A stretch of 64,000 nt of DNA, from the NCBI GenBank assembly GCA_964016105.1, contig CAXHEX010000007.1, positions 183,902 through 247,901 of the forward strand, in the 5' to 3' direction. Positions 34,512 to 43,032 of this stretch are shown here, in pieces (position 1 is the stretch's first letter; each line of letters starts with the position of its first letter). Position numbers and translations under genes: made by a program. Below the pieces are notes generated by a model. The model had not been told where the DNA came from, ran no database searches, and saw nothing but the letters and a program-made list of their open reading frames with translations. The DNA is from Ketobacter sp964016105. GTDB lineage: Bacteria > Pseudomonadota > Gammaproteobacteria > Pseudomonadales > Ketobacteraceae.

Positions 34512-36350
34512 ATGAGCGATAAATCTACGGATCAGATGTTGCTGATGGCACAAATGATGGCCGACGTGGATGGAACGGATTTACGCGCGCGGTTCGACAG
34601 TTATATCCCCTTTCTTATTATTATATTAACCGGATTTGTGGTGAGTACCGTGGCCATTTATTCTGCCTGGCAATGGCAGGGGTTGGTGGAATCTACCGTG
34701 GTGGAAACCAACCAAAGGGCATTTCACAATGAAGCCACGCTGAATCTGGTGACCCTAAAGCAGAATACCAATTCACTTCAGGGTTTTTTTGAATCTTCGA
34801 ACTACGTTAGTGCAGAAGAGTTTAATAGCTTTGCGAATCGACTTTTGCGCTCTCAGCCCGCTGAAACCGTTATCGCAGTAGTAAATTATCGTAACCAGAA
34901 TTACTTGGAATCTCAGGTTTCGTCTGGGGATGGCTATGGCTTCTTGTTGACGTCTTCCTGGAGCAAGGATTTATTATCCTTGAAGCAAGGGGCTTATTTA
35001 AATGTGACCGGCCCCCATGGGCAGCGATTAATCGTGCACGTTGCCAGTGTGAAGGATCCCAAGTCAAATTCTAACCCCAAAATTTTGTCTGCTATTCCCA
35101 TTGAAAAGATCATCAGCAGTGCCGCCCACTCAAATCACTTTCGGATGGAGATTACCGACAGTCTTGGCGTCACTGCCACTGCGGGCGTGATTACTGAAGC
35201 AGAGTGGTCGCCTTTAAGGATGGGACATTTTCAAGTGGATGACTTACAAATTGCCCTGGCAATGGATTCAGTGGAGCATGATCTGGAAAGCTCAAGCTAT
35301 CTGAAGTGGATCCTCGGGGTGTTCAGTCTGGTGTTTACCGTCACTCTGTGTTTGCAGTTTTTCTTTGCGCGGCGTTCAATCCGAAAGCTGGCGGCTTTGG
35401 CGGTGGAACGAGCCAACGAGCTGAGTGCGATCAACAGTGATCTGGCGGACGAGATCGTCCACCGAGTGGAATTCCAAGCTGAATTGCTGCAAAAGAATCA
35501 AGAGATTCAGACCATCAATGAACAATTAGAAGAAGCGCAAAACCAGTTAATACAACAGGAAAAACTGGCGTCTCTAGGGCAGTTGGCAGCGGGTGTAGCC
35601 CATGAAATAAATAATCCGGTGGGATTTATAAACTCCAATTTAACAATGTTGAAAAAATACGTGGATCGTGCTTTAGAGCTGATTCGGGTTCTGGAAACGA
35701 CGCTCTTGGGAATAGGGGATGAAAGCGTTCAGGCAGCAATTGAAGAAAAAAAGAAGCAGCTAAAATATAAGTCATTACAGCGCAATATGGTGGCGGTTAT
35801 TGAAGAATCCATGGATGGTGTGATTCGGGTGAAGAAAATAGTCCAAGATCTTAAGGATTTTTCCCGCATCGATGAGGCAGAGTGGCAGTGGGCCAATATT
35901 CATGAAGGTATCGACAGCACGCTGAATATTGTTTGGAATGAAGTTAAGTATAAGGCGGAAGTACACAAAGATTATGGGAGTCTGCCCGATATAGAGTGCG
36001 TGCCTTCACAGCTGAATCAAGTGATCATGAATCTGCTGGTGAATGCAGCTCACGCCATGGATTCCAATGGCAACATTTATATTCGCACCAGCGCGCAAGC
36101 AGATACCATCACCATAGTGATTGAAGATGATGGCCGAGGGATCCCTGAAGATATAATGGGTAAAATTTTTGATCCCTTTTTTACCACAAAAGAAGTGGGC
36201 AAAGGTACCGGGTTGGGGCTTTCTCTATCCTACGGCATTGTTAAAAAACACAAAGGTGATCTCTCGGTGAAGTCGACTTTTGGTAAAGGCACCACTTTTA
36301 CCATTGTGTTGCCCATTAGCCGAAATCATTCCGGTGACAAGGCGGCCTGA
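34512..36350 (+). CDS. CHASE-domain sensor histidine kinase
   Basis: Membrane histidine kinase of 612 residues. An N-terminal helix (about 33-55), a periplasmic CHASE-like domain (RAFHNEATLNLVTLKQ through AETVIAVVNYRNQ), and a second helix (about 262-284) come first. A coiled coil leads to the kinase core: phospho-His in GVAHEINNPVGF, G1 box DDGRGIPED, F-box DPFFTTKEVGKGTGLGLSL. No REC is fused. Phospho-acceptors are probably the REC proteins of the same operon. ATG 34512 follows the previous stop by five bases; GAGGAG at 34493-34498 is 13 bases away, a little far. Confidence 0.88.
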   Translation: MSDKSTDQMLLMAQMMADVDGTDLRARFDSYIPFLIIILTGFVVSTVAIYSAWQWQGLVESTVVETNQRAFHNEATLNLVTLKQNTNSLQGFFESSNYVSAEEFNSFANRLLRSQPAETVIAVVNYRNQNYLESQVSSGDGYGFLLTSSWSKDLLSLKQGAYLNVTGPHGQRLIVHVASVKDPKSNSNPKILSAIPIEKIISSAAHSNHFRMEITDSLGVTATAGVITEAEWSPLRMGHFQVDDLQIALAMDSVEHDLESSSYLKWILGVFSLVFTVTLCLQFFFARRSIRKLAALAVERANELSAINSDLADEIVHRVEFQAELLQKNQEIQTINEQLEEAQNQLIQQEKLASLGQLAAGVAHEINNPVGFINSNLTMLKKYVDRALELIRVLETTLLGIGDESVQAAIEEKKKQLKYKSLQRNMVAVIEESMDGVIRVKKIVQDLKDFSRIDEAEWQWANIHEGIDSTLNIVWNEVKYKAEVHKDYGSLPDIECVPSQLNQVIMNLLVNAAHAMDSNGNIYIRTSAQADTITIVIEDDGRGIPEDIMGKIFDPFFTTKEVGKGTGLGLSLSYGIVKKHKGDLSVKSTFGKGTTFTIVLPISRNHSGDKAA

Positions 36351-36351
36351 T

Positions 36352-37683
36352 ATGGTAGAACATCACACTGATACCCAGGATGACGCCTTAATCCTAGTGG
36401 TTGATGATGAACCAAAAATACTCTCCAGTTTGGAGCGGTTGCTGGATGATATTGATGAGTTTTCTGTGATTACTTGCCCTAGCGCCAGTGAAGCTCTCGA
36501 TATATTAGACAAACAATCGGTGGATCTCATTATCTCGGACATGCGCATGCCCGGTATGGACGGAGCCACTTTTCTGGCTCTGGCGGCCCAGCGCTGTCCA
36601 GAAAGTCCGCGAATATTGCTTACCGGTTATGCTGACATGGAATCCACCATTCGAGCCATTAACGAAGGCCGCATTTCCCAGTATGTTTCTAAACCCTGGA
36701 ATGATGAAAAATTGGTGCAGATCATCAATGATGCGCTGGAATTAAAGCGTTTGCGCCAACAGAATAAGCGCCTGCTTCAAATTAAAGAACAGCAGCGCTT
36801 GGAGCTGCAACAGCTCACTGAAAACCAAGAATCCATTATTCAGCGTCGAACCGCAGAACTCGAGCAAACGGCCCAGCAGCTGGATTTAGCTTACCAAGAG
36901 CTGCAAGAGAGTTATTACCAGTCTATACCCTTGATTTCACACTTGATCGAAATGAATGAACGCTTCAAGCGCAAACACTCTACTCGGGTGGCTACCATCG
37001 CTAAGCTGATAGGTGAAAAAATGGGCTTGGAAGACAACAAACTACGTCAGTTGTTTGTGGGTGCTTTGCTTCATGATATTGGGAAATTGGGTCTGGAACA
37101 GTCAATCAGAGGAAAGGCGCCAACTGAGTTCACCCAGTTGGAAACCAAGCGCTATCGGCAGCATGCGCTATTGGGAGAAAGTGCTCTGTTGTCATTTGAC
37201 CCATTACGTGAAGCCGCGGCCATTGTGCGCTGCCATCATGAGCGTTTTGATGGAAAGGGTTTTCCGGGAAAACTGGTGGGTGCAGCCATTCCTCTTGGCG
37301 CCAGAATCGTTGCCATTGCCAATGACTATGACAATCTTCTGTTGCCCGCCAATTTTCTGGGCAAGCCTCTAAATGAGCTCCAGGCCCACGAGTTTATCAT
37401 TCAGGAATCCGGCAAACGTTACGATCCCAGCGTAGTGGCGGTATTTGACAGTGTGGTTGACGAAGTGCGGTTGTTGTTGGCAAACGATAAAGAGGTGGCG
37501 TTGCCATTGGATAAGGTAGAGCCGGGTATGGTGCTCAGCCAGGATTTAGTGAATCAGCATGGCATGGTAATGTTAGTAGCTGGGTGTTCATTAAGTGAGG
37601 CGCATATCAACAAGCTTAAAAAGTTTGAGGTAGCCTTTAATAGCAAGTTGACGATTTCCATAAAACAAAACCCAACGGCTTGA
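36352..37683 (+). CDS. Response regulator: REC plus HD-GYP phosphodiesterase
   Basis: REC-HD-GYP protein of 443 residues. The REC domain has VVDDEPKILSSLERL, IISDMRMPGMDG and YVSKPWND. The HD-GYP domain keeps the metal set: HSTRVATIAKL, ALLHDIGKLG, RQHALLGE, CHHERFDGKGFP and RIVAIANDYDN. GYP is GFP here, a change that some family members tolerate. It is the likely cyclic-di-GMP-degrading output of the operon. ATG 36352 lies one base after the kinase stop. A C-terminal segment (residues about 375-443) resembles a small sensor tail. Confidence 0.9.
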   Translation: MVEHHTDTQDDALILVVDDEPKILSSLERLLDDIDEFSVITCPSASEALDILDKQSVDLIISDMRMPGMDGATFLALAAQRCPESPRILLTGYADMESTIRAINEGRISQYVSKPWNDEKLVQIINDALELKRLRQQNKRLLQIKEQQRLELQQLTENQESIIQRRTAELEQTAQQLDLAYQELQESYYQSIPLISHLIEMNERFKRKHSTRVATIAKLIGEKMGLEDNKLRQLFVGALLHDIGKLGLEQSIRGKAPTEFTQLETKRYRQHALLGESALLSFDPLREAAAIVRCHHERFDGKGFPGKLVGAAIPLGARIVAIANDYDNLLLPANFLGKPLNELQAHEFIIQESGKRYDPSVVAVFDSVVDEVRLLLANDKEVALPLDKVEPGMVLSQDLVNQHGMVMLVAGCSLSEAHINKLKKFEVAFNSKLTISIKQNPTA

Positions 37684-38006
37684 TCCAAAAGCAAAAAAAT
37701 TTGCAATGTCGGTACTGCTGTGTACAATACCGGCCAGCCGTGACATTGGGTATTTCTGGTCAAAACGTGTGTACGGCACTGAATCGGCCACAGGCAATGC
37801 GCTGCATGGCGGCCTAATCCAAGAAAATGTCTTTTAAATTAATTGGTTATGTAGTGCGCAATGGCTTGGGTCAAGATTTGTCCCGGGGTAACCTTTGATT
37901 TTGGCATTTGATGTTCAGTTTACTTGAGAATCTCCTTAACCAGTCTTAGAATTTCCTGATTGGCTACTGGCAGTGAGCTGACCGCCGAAGAAGAATTTCG
38001 TGAAAT
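37684..38006. other. Intergenic leader upstream of infC
   Basis: About 320 bases between the HD-GYP gene and the infC hairpin. I see no protein gene, tRNA or strong promoter. A 23-codon frame (37827-37898) lacks support. TTGATT (37895-37900) with TTTACT 18 bases later is a weak promoter-like pair. Since infC needs a promoter here (the gene before it is a signalling gene), this region should hold one. Confidence 0.4.
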
Positions 38007-38039
38007 CACCCGGTCATAGGTGTGACAGGGTGGTTTTTT
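38007..38039 (+). terminator. Terminator or attenuator hairpin just before infC
   Basis: CACCC-g-GTCA pairs with TGAC-a-GGGTG around a six-base loop, and six T bases follow directly. This is a textbook intrinsic terminator placed only 14 bases before the infC Shine-Dalgarno. It either ends the upstream signalling operon or acts as an attenuator of infC. Confidence 0.75.
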
Positions 38040-38053
38040 ATAGTAACGGGCTT

Positions 38054-38068
38054 GGAGGAAGAGCCATT
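38054..38068 (+). promoter_or_regulatory. Shine-Dalgarno and ATT start of infC
   Basis: GGAGG at 38054-38058 is followed after 7 bases by ATT at 38066. No ATG, GTG or TTG fits in this position, and the protein aligned from ATT (KQRSKR...) has the family length. In E. coli the AUU start lets IF3 repress its own translation; the same logic is expected here. Confidence 0.85.
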
Positions 38069-38611
38069 AAGCAACGCAGCAAACGCACCATATCCGCAGC
38101 AAAAAAGAACCGTATCAATGACGATATAACCTGTACAGAAGTTCGTCTGGTTGGCATTGATGGGGAGCAAATTGGCATTGTGGGCATTGAAGAAGCCCTG
38201 CAGAAATCCAGCGAATTGCAGTTGGATCTGGTGGAGATCGCACCGGATGCAGAGCCACCAGTATGCCGCATCATGGACTATGGTAAGCACATCTTCGAAG
38301 AGAAGAAGCGTCAAGCTGAAGCCCGTAAGAAGCAAAAACAGACCCAGGTGAAGGAAATTAAAATTCGCCCAGGGACTGAAGAGGGGGACTACCAGGTCAA
38401 ACTTCGCAACCTGAAGCGGTTCCTCGAAGACGGTGATAAAGCCAAAGTGACTCTGCGCTTCCGCGGCCGCGAAATGGCCCATCAAGAGCTGGGTATGGAG
38501 ATGATGAAACGCATCGCCACTGACCTGGACGAGTATGGGGCCGTTGAGCAAGAGGCTAAGATGGAAGGTCGTCAGATGGCAATGGTAATAGCGCCGAAAA
38601 AGAAAAAGTAA
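38066..38611 (+). CDS. infC: Translation initiation factor IF-3
   Basis: IF3 of 181 residues (E. coli 180) from the non-standard start ATT 38066. It has the N-domain KNRINDDITCTEVRLVGIDGEQIGIV, the linker rich in Lys and Gln, and the C-domain KEIKIRPGTEEGDYQVKLRNLKRFL, FRGREMAHQELG and EGRQMAMVIAPKKKK. It binds the 30S subunit, prevents early 50S joining and checks the start codon. The open frame runs up to 38000 but upstream residues are not IF3-like. rpmI and rplT follow, as in most bacteria; thrS is missing from its usual upstream place. Confidence 0.95.
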   Translation: MKQRSKRTISAAKKNRINDDITCTEVRLVGIDGEQIGIVGIEEALQKSSELQLDLVEIAPDAEPPVCRIMDYGKHIFEEKKRQAEARKKQKQTQVKEIKIRPGTEEGDYQVKLRNLKRFLEDGDKAKVTLRFRGREMAHQELGMEMMKRIATDLDEYGAVEQEAKMEGRQMAMVIAPKKKK

Positions 38612-38744
38612 GTTCGCAAGATCTTACTCCTTTAAACCTATTGACGTGAAAGTAGAAAACCAGACTTTTGTCTGAAAGCAGGGCGGTATCGCACTCAATA
38701 CTTTAGCGTCTGTAATCATTGTGAAAACAATGCGGAGCAGTAAA
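38612..38744 (+). promoter_or_regulatory. infC-rpmI spacer, possible L20 operator
   Basis: The 133-base gap before rpmI contains several short complementary segments (for example CCAGACTTTTGTCTG). In E. coli this interval holds the pseudoknot at which L20 represses rpmI-rplT. The location fits, but I cannot confirm the fold by eye. GGAG at 38732-38735 serves rpmI. Confidence 0.4.
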
Positions 38745-38939
38745 ATGCCTAAGATGAAAACAAACCGTGGGGCTTTCAAGCGTTTTAAAAAAACCGCCAA
38801 CGGTTTCAAGAGAAAACAAGCCTTCAAGCGTCACATTCTGACCAAGAAGAATTCCAAGCGAATTCGTCAGTTGCGACCCATGTCCATGGTACATAAGTCC
38901 GACGTGGCTTTAGTTGCCCGTATGATGCCTTACGTATAG
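38745..38939 (+). CDS. rpmI: 50S ribosomal protein L35
   Basis: Very basic 64-residue protein, MPKMKTNRGAFKRFKKTANG at the N-terminus and RPMSMVHKSD near the end, the standard L35 sequence and length. ATG 38745 is chosen because GGAG lies nine bases upstream and the family starts at MPKMK; the in-frame ATG at 38721 would add eight atypical residues. L35 is a large-subunit protein co-transcribed with L20. Confidence 0.95.
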   Translation: MPKMKTNRGAFKRFKKTANGFKRKQAFKRHILTKKNSKRIRQLRPMSMVHKSDVALVARMMPYV

Positions 38940-38968
38940 GCCCGGATTCGGAATTGGAGGTTTAAACA

Positions 38969-39328
38969 ATGCCAAGAGTTAAGCGCGGTGTAACCGCACA
39001 CAAACGTCATAAGAAAATCCTGAAGCAGGCCAAGGGCTACTATGGTGCCCGCAGTCGAGTACTGCGCGTTGCCAAGCAAGCTGTAACCAAGGCGGGTCAA
39101 TATGCTTACCGCGACCGCCGTCAGCGTAAGCGCCAGTTTCGTCAGCTTTGGATAACCCGTATCAACGCCGCTGCGCGCATGAACGGCTTGTCCTATAGCC
39201 GTTTCATTAACGGTTTGAAGAAAGCATCTGTGGAAGTGGATCGTAAGATCCTGGCGGACATCGCCGTCCACGATCAAGCTACTTTTGCCGCTTTAGCAGA
39301 GAAGGCCAAGGCCAGTCTTTCCAGCTAA
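38969..39328 (+). CDS. rplT: 50S ribosomal protein L20
   Basis: Basic 119-residue protein with MPRVKRGVTAHKRHKKILKQAKGY, RQLWITRINAAAR and NGLSYSRFINGLKKA, all L20 signatures. It binds 23S rRNA early in assembly and in E. coli represses its own operon through the rpmI leader. GGAGG sits 8 bases before the ATG. The operon ends at the strong hairpin 53 bases downstream. Confidence 0.97.
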   Translation: MPRVKRGVTAHKRHKKILKQAKGYYGARSRVLRVAKQAVTKAGQYAYRDRRQRKRQFRQLWITRINAAARMNGLSYSRFINGLKKASVEVDRKILADIAVHDQATFAALAEKAKASLSS

Positions 39329-39380
39329 ACGTAGCAGGTGAGTCACCGTCATAATTGGGTGACGCGTCAGGCATAGAATA

Positions 39381-39415
39381 GGGGAAGGGCTCGCGCTCTT
39401 CCCCTTTTTGTTTTT
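39381..39415 (+). terminator. Intrinsic terminator after rplT
   Basis: GGGGAAGGGC pairs with GCTCTTCCCC (one G-U pair) around TCGC, followed by TTTTTGTTTTT. This is a strong stem with a U-run, ending infC-rpmI-rplT transcription before pheS. Confidence 0.92.
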
Positions 39416-39451
39416 AAAAGCACAGTGAAATTACCACTGTACTTGACGGGT

Positions 39452-39551
39452 GGGTCAGGGTGTTCGGTTTGAAACTCTCAGCGACATGGATGTCGCTGTG
39501 AAGCCCCCAGGGATGGGTTTACGGCGTGTTTCAAACCGAATACCCTGGCCC
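39452..39551 (+). promoter_or_regulatory. Long stem-loop in the pheS leader
   Basis: Two 24-base arms (39452-39475 and 39528-39551) are complementary at every position in RNA, with two G-U pairs. The 52-base loop carries its own 8-base-pair hairpin (CAGCGACA/TGTCGCTG, 39479-39498) and CCC/GGG bases. A smaller palindrome ACAGTG/CACTGT lies just before it (39422-39440). The stem ends 17 bases before the pheS Shine-Dalgarno. It has no U-run, so it is not a terminator. A leader structure or protein-binding palindrome is likely. Confidence 0.7.
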
Positions 39552-39578
39552 AACCTCGCTGAAACTACAGGAATCACA

Positions 39579-40595
39579 ATGGAAAACCTGCAAAGTATTC
39601 TAGAAAATGCTCTGTCTGCGGTTGAGCAGGCGGATTCGGTGCAAAGCTTGGATCAGGTTCGTGTCCAGTATCTCGGTAAGAAAGGTGAGATAACCGGCCA
39701 ACTGAAAACATTGGGAAAACTGGAGCCCGATCAGCGTAAAGCTGCCGGTGCAGAGATAAACAAAGTAAAGATGCAAGTGCAGGATGCCATCAAGTCCAAG
39801 CAGAGCCAACTGGAGCAAGCGGCTTTGGAAGCTCAGCTGGCCAGCGAGAGCATCGATGTGACACTGCCTGGCAGAAGTGCCGGTCAAGGTGGCCTGCATC
39901 CGGTTACCCGTACCCTGGAGCGGGTGGAGTCTTTCTTTGCCAATATGGGCTTTGAAGTTATTGAAGGCCCGGAAATTGAAGACGATTTTCATAACTTCGA
40001 AGCCTTGAATATTCCGAGCCATCACCCGGCTCGCGCCATGCATGACACCTTTTATTTTGATGCCGGTACTCTGTTGCGTACCCATACCTCTCCGGTTCAG
40101 GTGCGAACCATGGAAACCCAGGATGCACCCTATCGCATCATTTGTCCTGGCAGGGTGTATCGGTGCGATTCCGATTTAACCCATACGCCTATGTTCCATC
40201 AAGTGGAAGGGCTGTTGGTGGACACAAACATCACCTTTGCGGACTTGAAAGGGGTGCTTGCGGAGTTCCTGCGGGATTTCTTTGAGAAAGATCTGGATGT
40301 GCGGTTTAGGCCTTCCTATTTCCCATTCACTGAGCCTTCAGCTGAGATGGATATTCAGTGCGTGATGTGTGGAGGGGAGGGCTGTCGTGTCTGTAGCCAC
40401 ACCGGTTGGATTGAGATTCTGGGCTGTGGAATGGTGCACCCAAAAGTATTTGAGCATGTGAATGTGGACTCTGAAAAATACACGGGCTTTGCCTTCGGAA
40501 TTGGAGTGGAGCGGCTCACCATGTTGCGTTATGGCGTAAACGATTTGAGATTGTTTTTCGAAAATGATCTGAAATTTCTGTCGCAATTTCGATAA
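39579..40595 (+). CDS. pheS: Phenylalanine-tRNA ligase alpha subunit
   Basis: The 338-residue catalytic subunit (E. coli 327). It has the N-terminal coiled coil (MENLQSILENALSAVEQ, YLGKKGEIT), class II motif 2 in RTHTSPVQVRTM and RIICPGRVYRCDSDLTHTPMFHQVEGLL, and motif 3 in GFAFGIGVERLTMLRYG. It charges tRNA-Phe as an alpha2-beta2 tetramer with PheT. ATG 39579 follows AGGA by six bases; the open frame upstream to 39450 lies in the leader stem-loop and is not family-like. Confidence 0.96.
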   Translation: MENLQSILENALSAVEQADSVQSLDQVRVQYLGKKGEITGQLKTLGKLEPDQRKAAGAEINKVKMQVQDAIKSKQSQLEQAALEAQLASESIDVTLPGRSAGQGGLHPVTRTLERVESFFANMGFEVIEGPEIEDDFHNFEALNIPSHHPARAMHDTFYFDAGTLLRTHTSPVQVRTMETQDAPYRIICPGRVYRCDSDLTHTPMFHQVEGLLVDTNITFADLKGVLAEFLRDFFEKDLDVRFRPSYFPFTEPSAEMDIQCVMCGGEGCRVCSHTGWIEILGCGMVHPKVFEHVNVDSEKYTGFAFGIGVERLTMLRYGVNDLRLFFENDLKFLSQFR

Positions 40596-40651
40596 CCATC
40601 ACCCTAATTTAACGCCAGCAACGCTAATCAGAATTTAGAGGAAAACAGAAC

Positions 40652-43030
40652 ATGCGCTTCAGTGAAAAATGGCTACGAGACTGGGTTAATCCAAACTTAA
40701 CCACGGACCAGCTGGTTGCACAAATCACCATGGCCGGATTGGAAGTGGACAGTGTTGAGCCTGCAGCCGGTGAGTTCAGTGGTGTGGTGGTAGCGGAAAT
40801 TGTGGCCGCAGAACCTCATCCGGACGCAAGTAAATTACAATTGTGCACCGTCAATGTGGGTGAAACAGAAGCATTGCAGATTGTCTGCGGTGCCGCAAAT
40901 GCGCGAGTGGGCATTAAAGTTCCCTGCGCTAAAATAGGGGCAGTACTGCCCGGTAATTTTAAGATTAAGCGCGCCAAACTCAGGGGTGTAGAGTCCTTTG
41001 GTATGCTTTGCGCCATGGCAGAATTAGGCTTGGAGGAAAACTCTGATGGCCTGATGGAATTGCCACTGGATGCTCCTGTGGGCACTGATGTGCGTGATTA
41101 TCTGGCTTTGAACGACACCTTGATCGAAGTGGATCTTACACCTAACCGTGGTGATTGTTTGAGTATCGCTGGCTTAGCTAGAGAAACCGGTGTATTGAAT
41201 CGCTGTAATGTGAATCCAGTGTCCTGCGCGGAGGTGAACCAGACCATTGCTGACACTTTCCCCGTAGAAGTGCAAGCAAAAGCCCAGTGCCCTCGTTACT
41301 TGGGCCGAGTGGTGAAGGGAGTCGATCTATCCAAGCCCACACCCCTTTGGATGGTGGAGTGTTTACGCCGCAGCGGCATAAGAAGTATTGACCCCGTGGT
41401 GGATGTGACCAATTACGTATTGTTGGAATTAGGCCAGCCCATGCATGCATTTGATCTAAACCGTCTTGCGGGCGGCATCTGTGTGCGAATGGCCCAGCAG
41501 GGGGAGAAGCTCACCTTGCTGGATGGTCAGGAAATTACGTTAAACCAAGACAGTTTGCTGATTGCTGATAAAGAAAAGCCCCTGGCCCTGGCTGGAGTGA
41601 TGGGCGGTGAGCAATCGGGTGTCAATGGCGAAACCGTTGACCTGTTCCTGGAAAGCGCTTTCTTTGATCCCATTGCTATTGCTGGAAAGGCCCGTAGCTA
41701 TGGTTTGCATACGGACTCTTCTCACCGTTTCGAGCGTGGAGTGGATTTTGAATTACAGCGTAATGCCATGGAGCGAGCCACTGCACTGCTACTGCAAATA
41801 GTCGGTGGCGAAGCCGGGCCGGTGATTGAGAAACTAAGCACAGAAGATTTGCCTCATTTGCCATCAATCAATCTGCGCAGTGAGCGTATAAATCGTATTT
41901 TGGGTTGCGATATTCCCGCCGCTGATGTGGAAGATATCCTCGGCCGATTAGGTATGGATTTGGTGAGCACTGATAGCGGCTGGCATATCGTTCCCCCCAG
42001 CTATCGATTCGATATCCGCATTGAAGTGGATTTGATAGAAGAGCTGGGTAGAGTTTGGGGATATAACAATCTACCCACCAGTTTGCCTACTTTGGAAGCA
42101 TTCGCACCCAAACGCAATGAGAGCCACATTCCGCTCTCCAGGCTCAAACAGGTGCTGGTGGAGCGAGGCTATCAAGAAGCGGTTACCTACAGCTTCGTGG
42201 ATAAAAAACTGCTGGAGCTACTTACCCCCCAACAGTCGTCTGTTTCCCTGGCCAATCCCATTTCCTCCGATATGTCGGAAATGCGCACCACCCTTTGGGC
42301 CGGTTTGCTAAAGACCTTGAGTCACAATGTCAATCGTCAGCAGCAGCGATTGCGTTTGTTCGAATCCGGTTTGGTGTTCCTGCCGGGTGATCAGGAGCTA
42401 CAGCAACAAAACCGAATCGCTGGGTTAATCTACGGTGGTGTCAGTGAAGAGAGTTGGTTTGGCAAGGCTCGCCCCGTTGATTTCTATGATATCAAGGGTG
42501 ATGTGGAAGCGTTGCTGGCATTAAGTGGTGGAGAAACTGACTACGAGTTTGAAAAAGGCCAGCACAGCGCCCTGCATCCAGGCCAAACCGCCGTTATCAA
42601 AAAGGGTGATCAGACAGTGGGTTACCTGGGTGCTTTGCACCCCAGTGCTCAAAAAGTGTTGGATCTGCCCCAAAAAACCTTCCTATTCGAATTGGTTTTG
42701 GCCGATATTCAGCTAAGAAGCTTGCCCCAGTTCAAAGAATTGTCGAAATATCCGGAAGTTAGGCGCGATTTTGCAGTAATTGTTGATGACAAGATTTCAT
42801 CACAGGCTATACTGAAAAATGTGCGGGAGACGGTTGGGTCACTATTGACGGATCTCGTGCTGTTTGACGTTTACCAAGGGGACAATCTGGAAGCAGGTAA
42901 AAAGAGCATTGCTTTTGGAGTGACCTTTCAAGACGCGAACAGAACCTTGCAGGATGAAGACATCAATCCGTTGGTGGATAAATTGGTTTCGTCCTTAAAA
43001 GAAACGTTCAATGTCATATTGAGGGAATAG
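40652..43030 (+). CDS. pheT: Phenylalanine-tRNA ligase beta subunit
   Basis: The 792-residue beta subunit (E. coli 795). An N-terminal tRNA-binding OB fold (VVVAEIVAAEPHPDASKLQLC), the B3/B4 editing module (VDLTPNRGDCLSIAGLARE, VMGGEQSGV), the catalytic-like core and the C-terminal anticodon-binding ferredoxin fold (KYPEVRRDFAVIVDD) are all present. The editing site hydrolyses Tyr-tRNA-Phe. It follows pheS by 56 bases with GAGGA before the ATG and leads straight into ihfA. Confidence 0.97.
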   Translation: MRFSEKWLRDWVNPNLTTDQLVAQITMAGLEVDSVEPAAGEFSGVVVAEIVAAEPHPDASKLQLCTVNVGETEALQIVCGAANARVGIKVPCAKIGAVLPGNFKIKRAKLRGVESFGMLCAMAELGLEENSDGLMELPLDAPVGTDVRDYLALNDTLIEVDLTPNRGDCLSIAGLARETGVLNRCNVNPVSCAEVNQTIADTFPVEVQAKAQCPRYLGRVVKGVDLSKPTPLWMVECLRRSGIRSIDPVVDVTNYVLLELGQPMHAFDLNRLAGGICVRMAQQGEKLTLLDGQEITLNQDSLLIADKEKPLALAGVMGGEQSGVNGETVDLFLESAFFDPIAIAGKARSYGLHTDSSHRFERGVDFELQRNAMERATALLLQIVGGEAGPVIEKLSTEDLPHLPSINLRSERINRILGCDIPAADVEDILGRLGMDLVSTDSGWHIVPPSYRFDIRIEVDLIEELGRVWGYNNLPTSLPTLEAFAPKRNESHIPLSRLKQVLVERGYQEAVTYSFVDKKLLELLTPQQSSVSLANPISSDMSEMRTTLWAGLLKTLSHNVNRQQQRLRLFESGLVFLPGDQELQQQNRIAGLIYGGVSEESWFGKARPVDFYDIKGDVEALLALSGGETDYEFEKGQHSALHPGQTAVIKKGDQTVGYLGALHPSAQKVLDLPQKTFLFELVLADIQLRSLPQFKELSKYPEVRRDFAVIVDDKISSQAILKNVRETVGSLLTDLVLFDVYQGDNLEAGKKSIAFGVTFQDANRTLQDEDINPLVDKLVSSLKETFNVILRE

Positions 43031-43032
43031 GG

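Noticed and set aside
37827..37898. A 23-codon frame in the infC leader, MSFKLIGYVVRNG...
   Set aside because: No Shine-Dalgarno and no sign of a regulatory codon run; too short to separate from chance.
38006..38551. A 181-codon minus-strand frame opposite infC
   Set aside because: It mirrors IF3 codons and has no ribosome site or domain; infC is well supported.
39450..39578. Upstream extension of pheS or a Phe-rich leader peptide
   Set aside because: The residues are not PheS-like and contain few Phe codons; the region is better read as a stem-loop leader.
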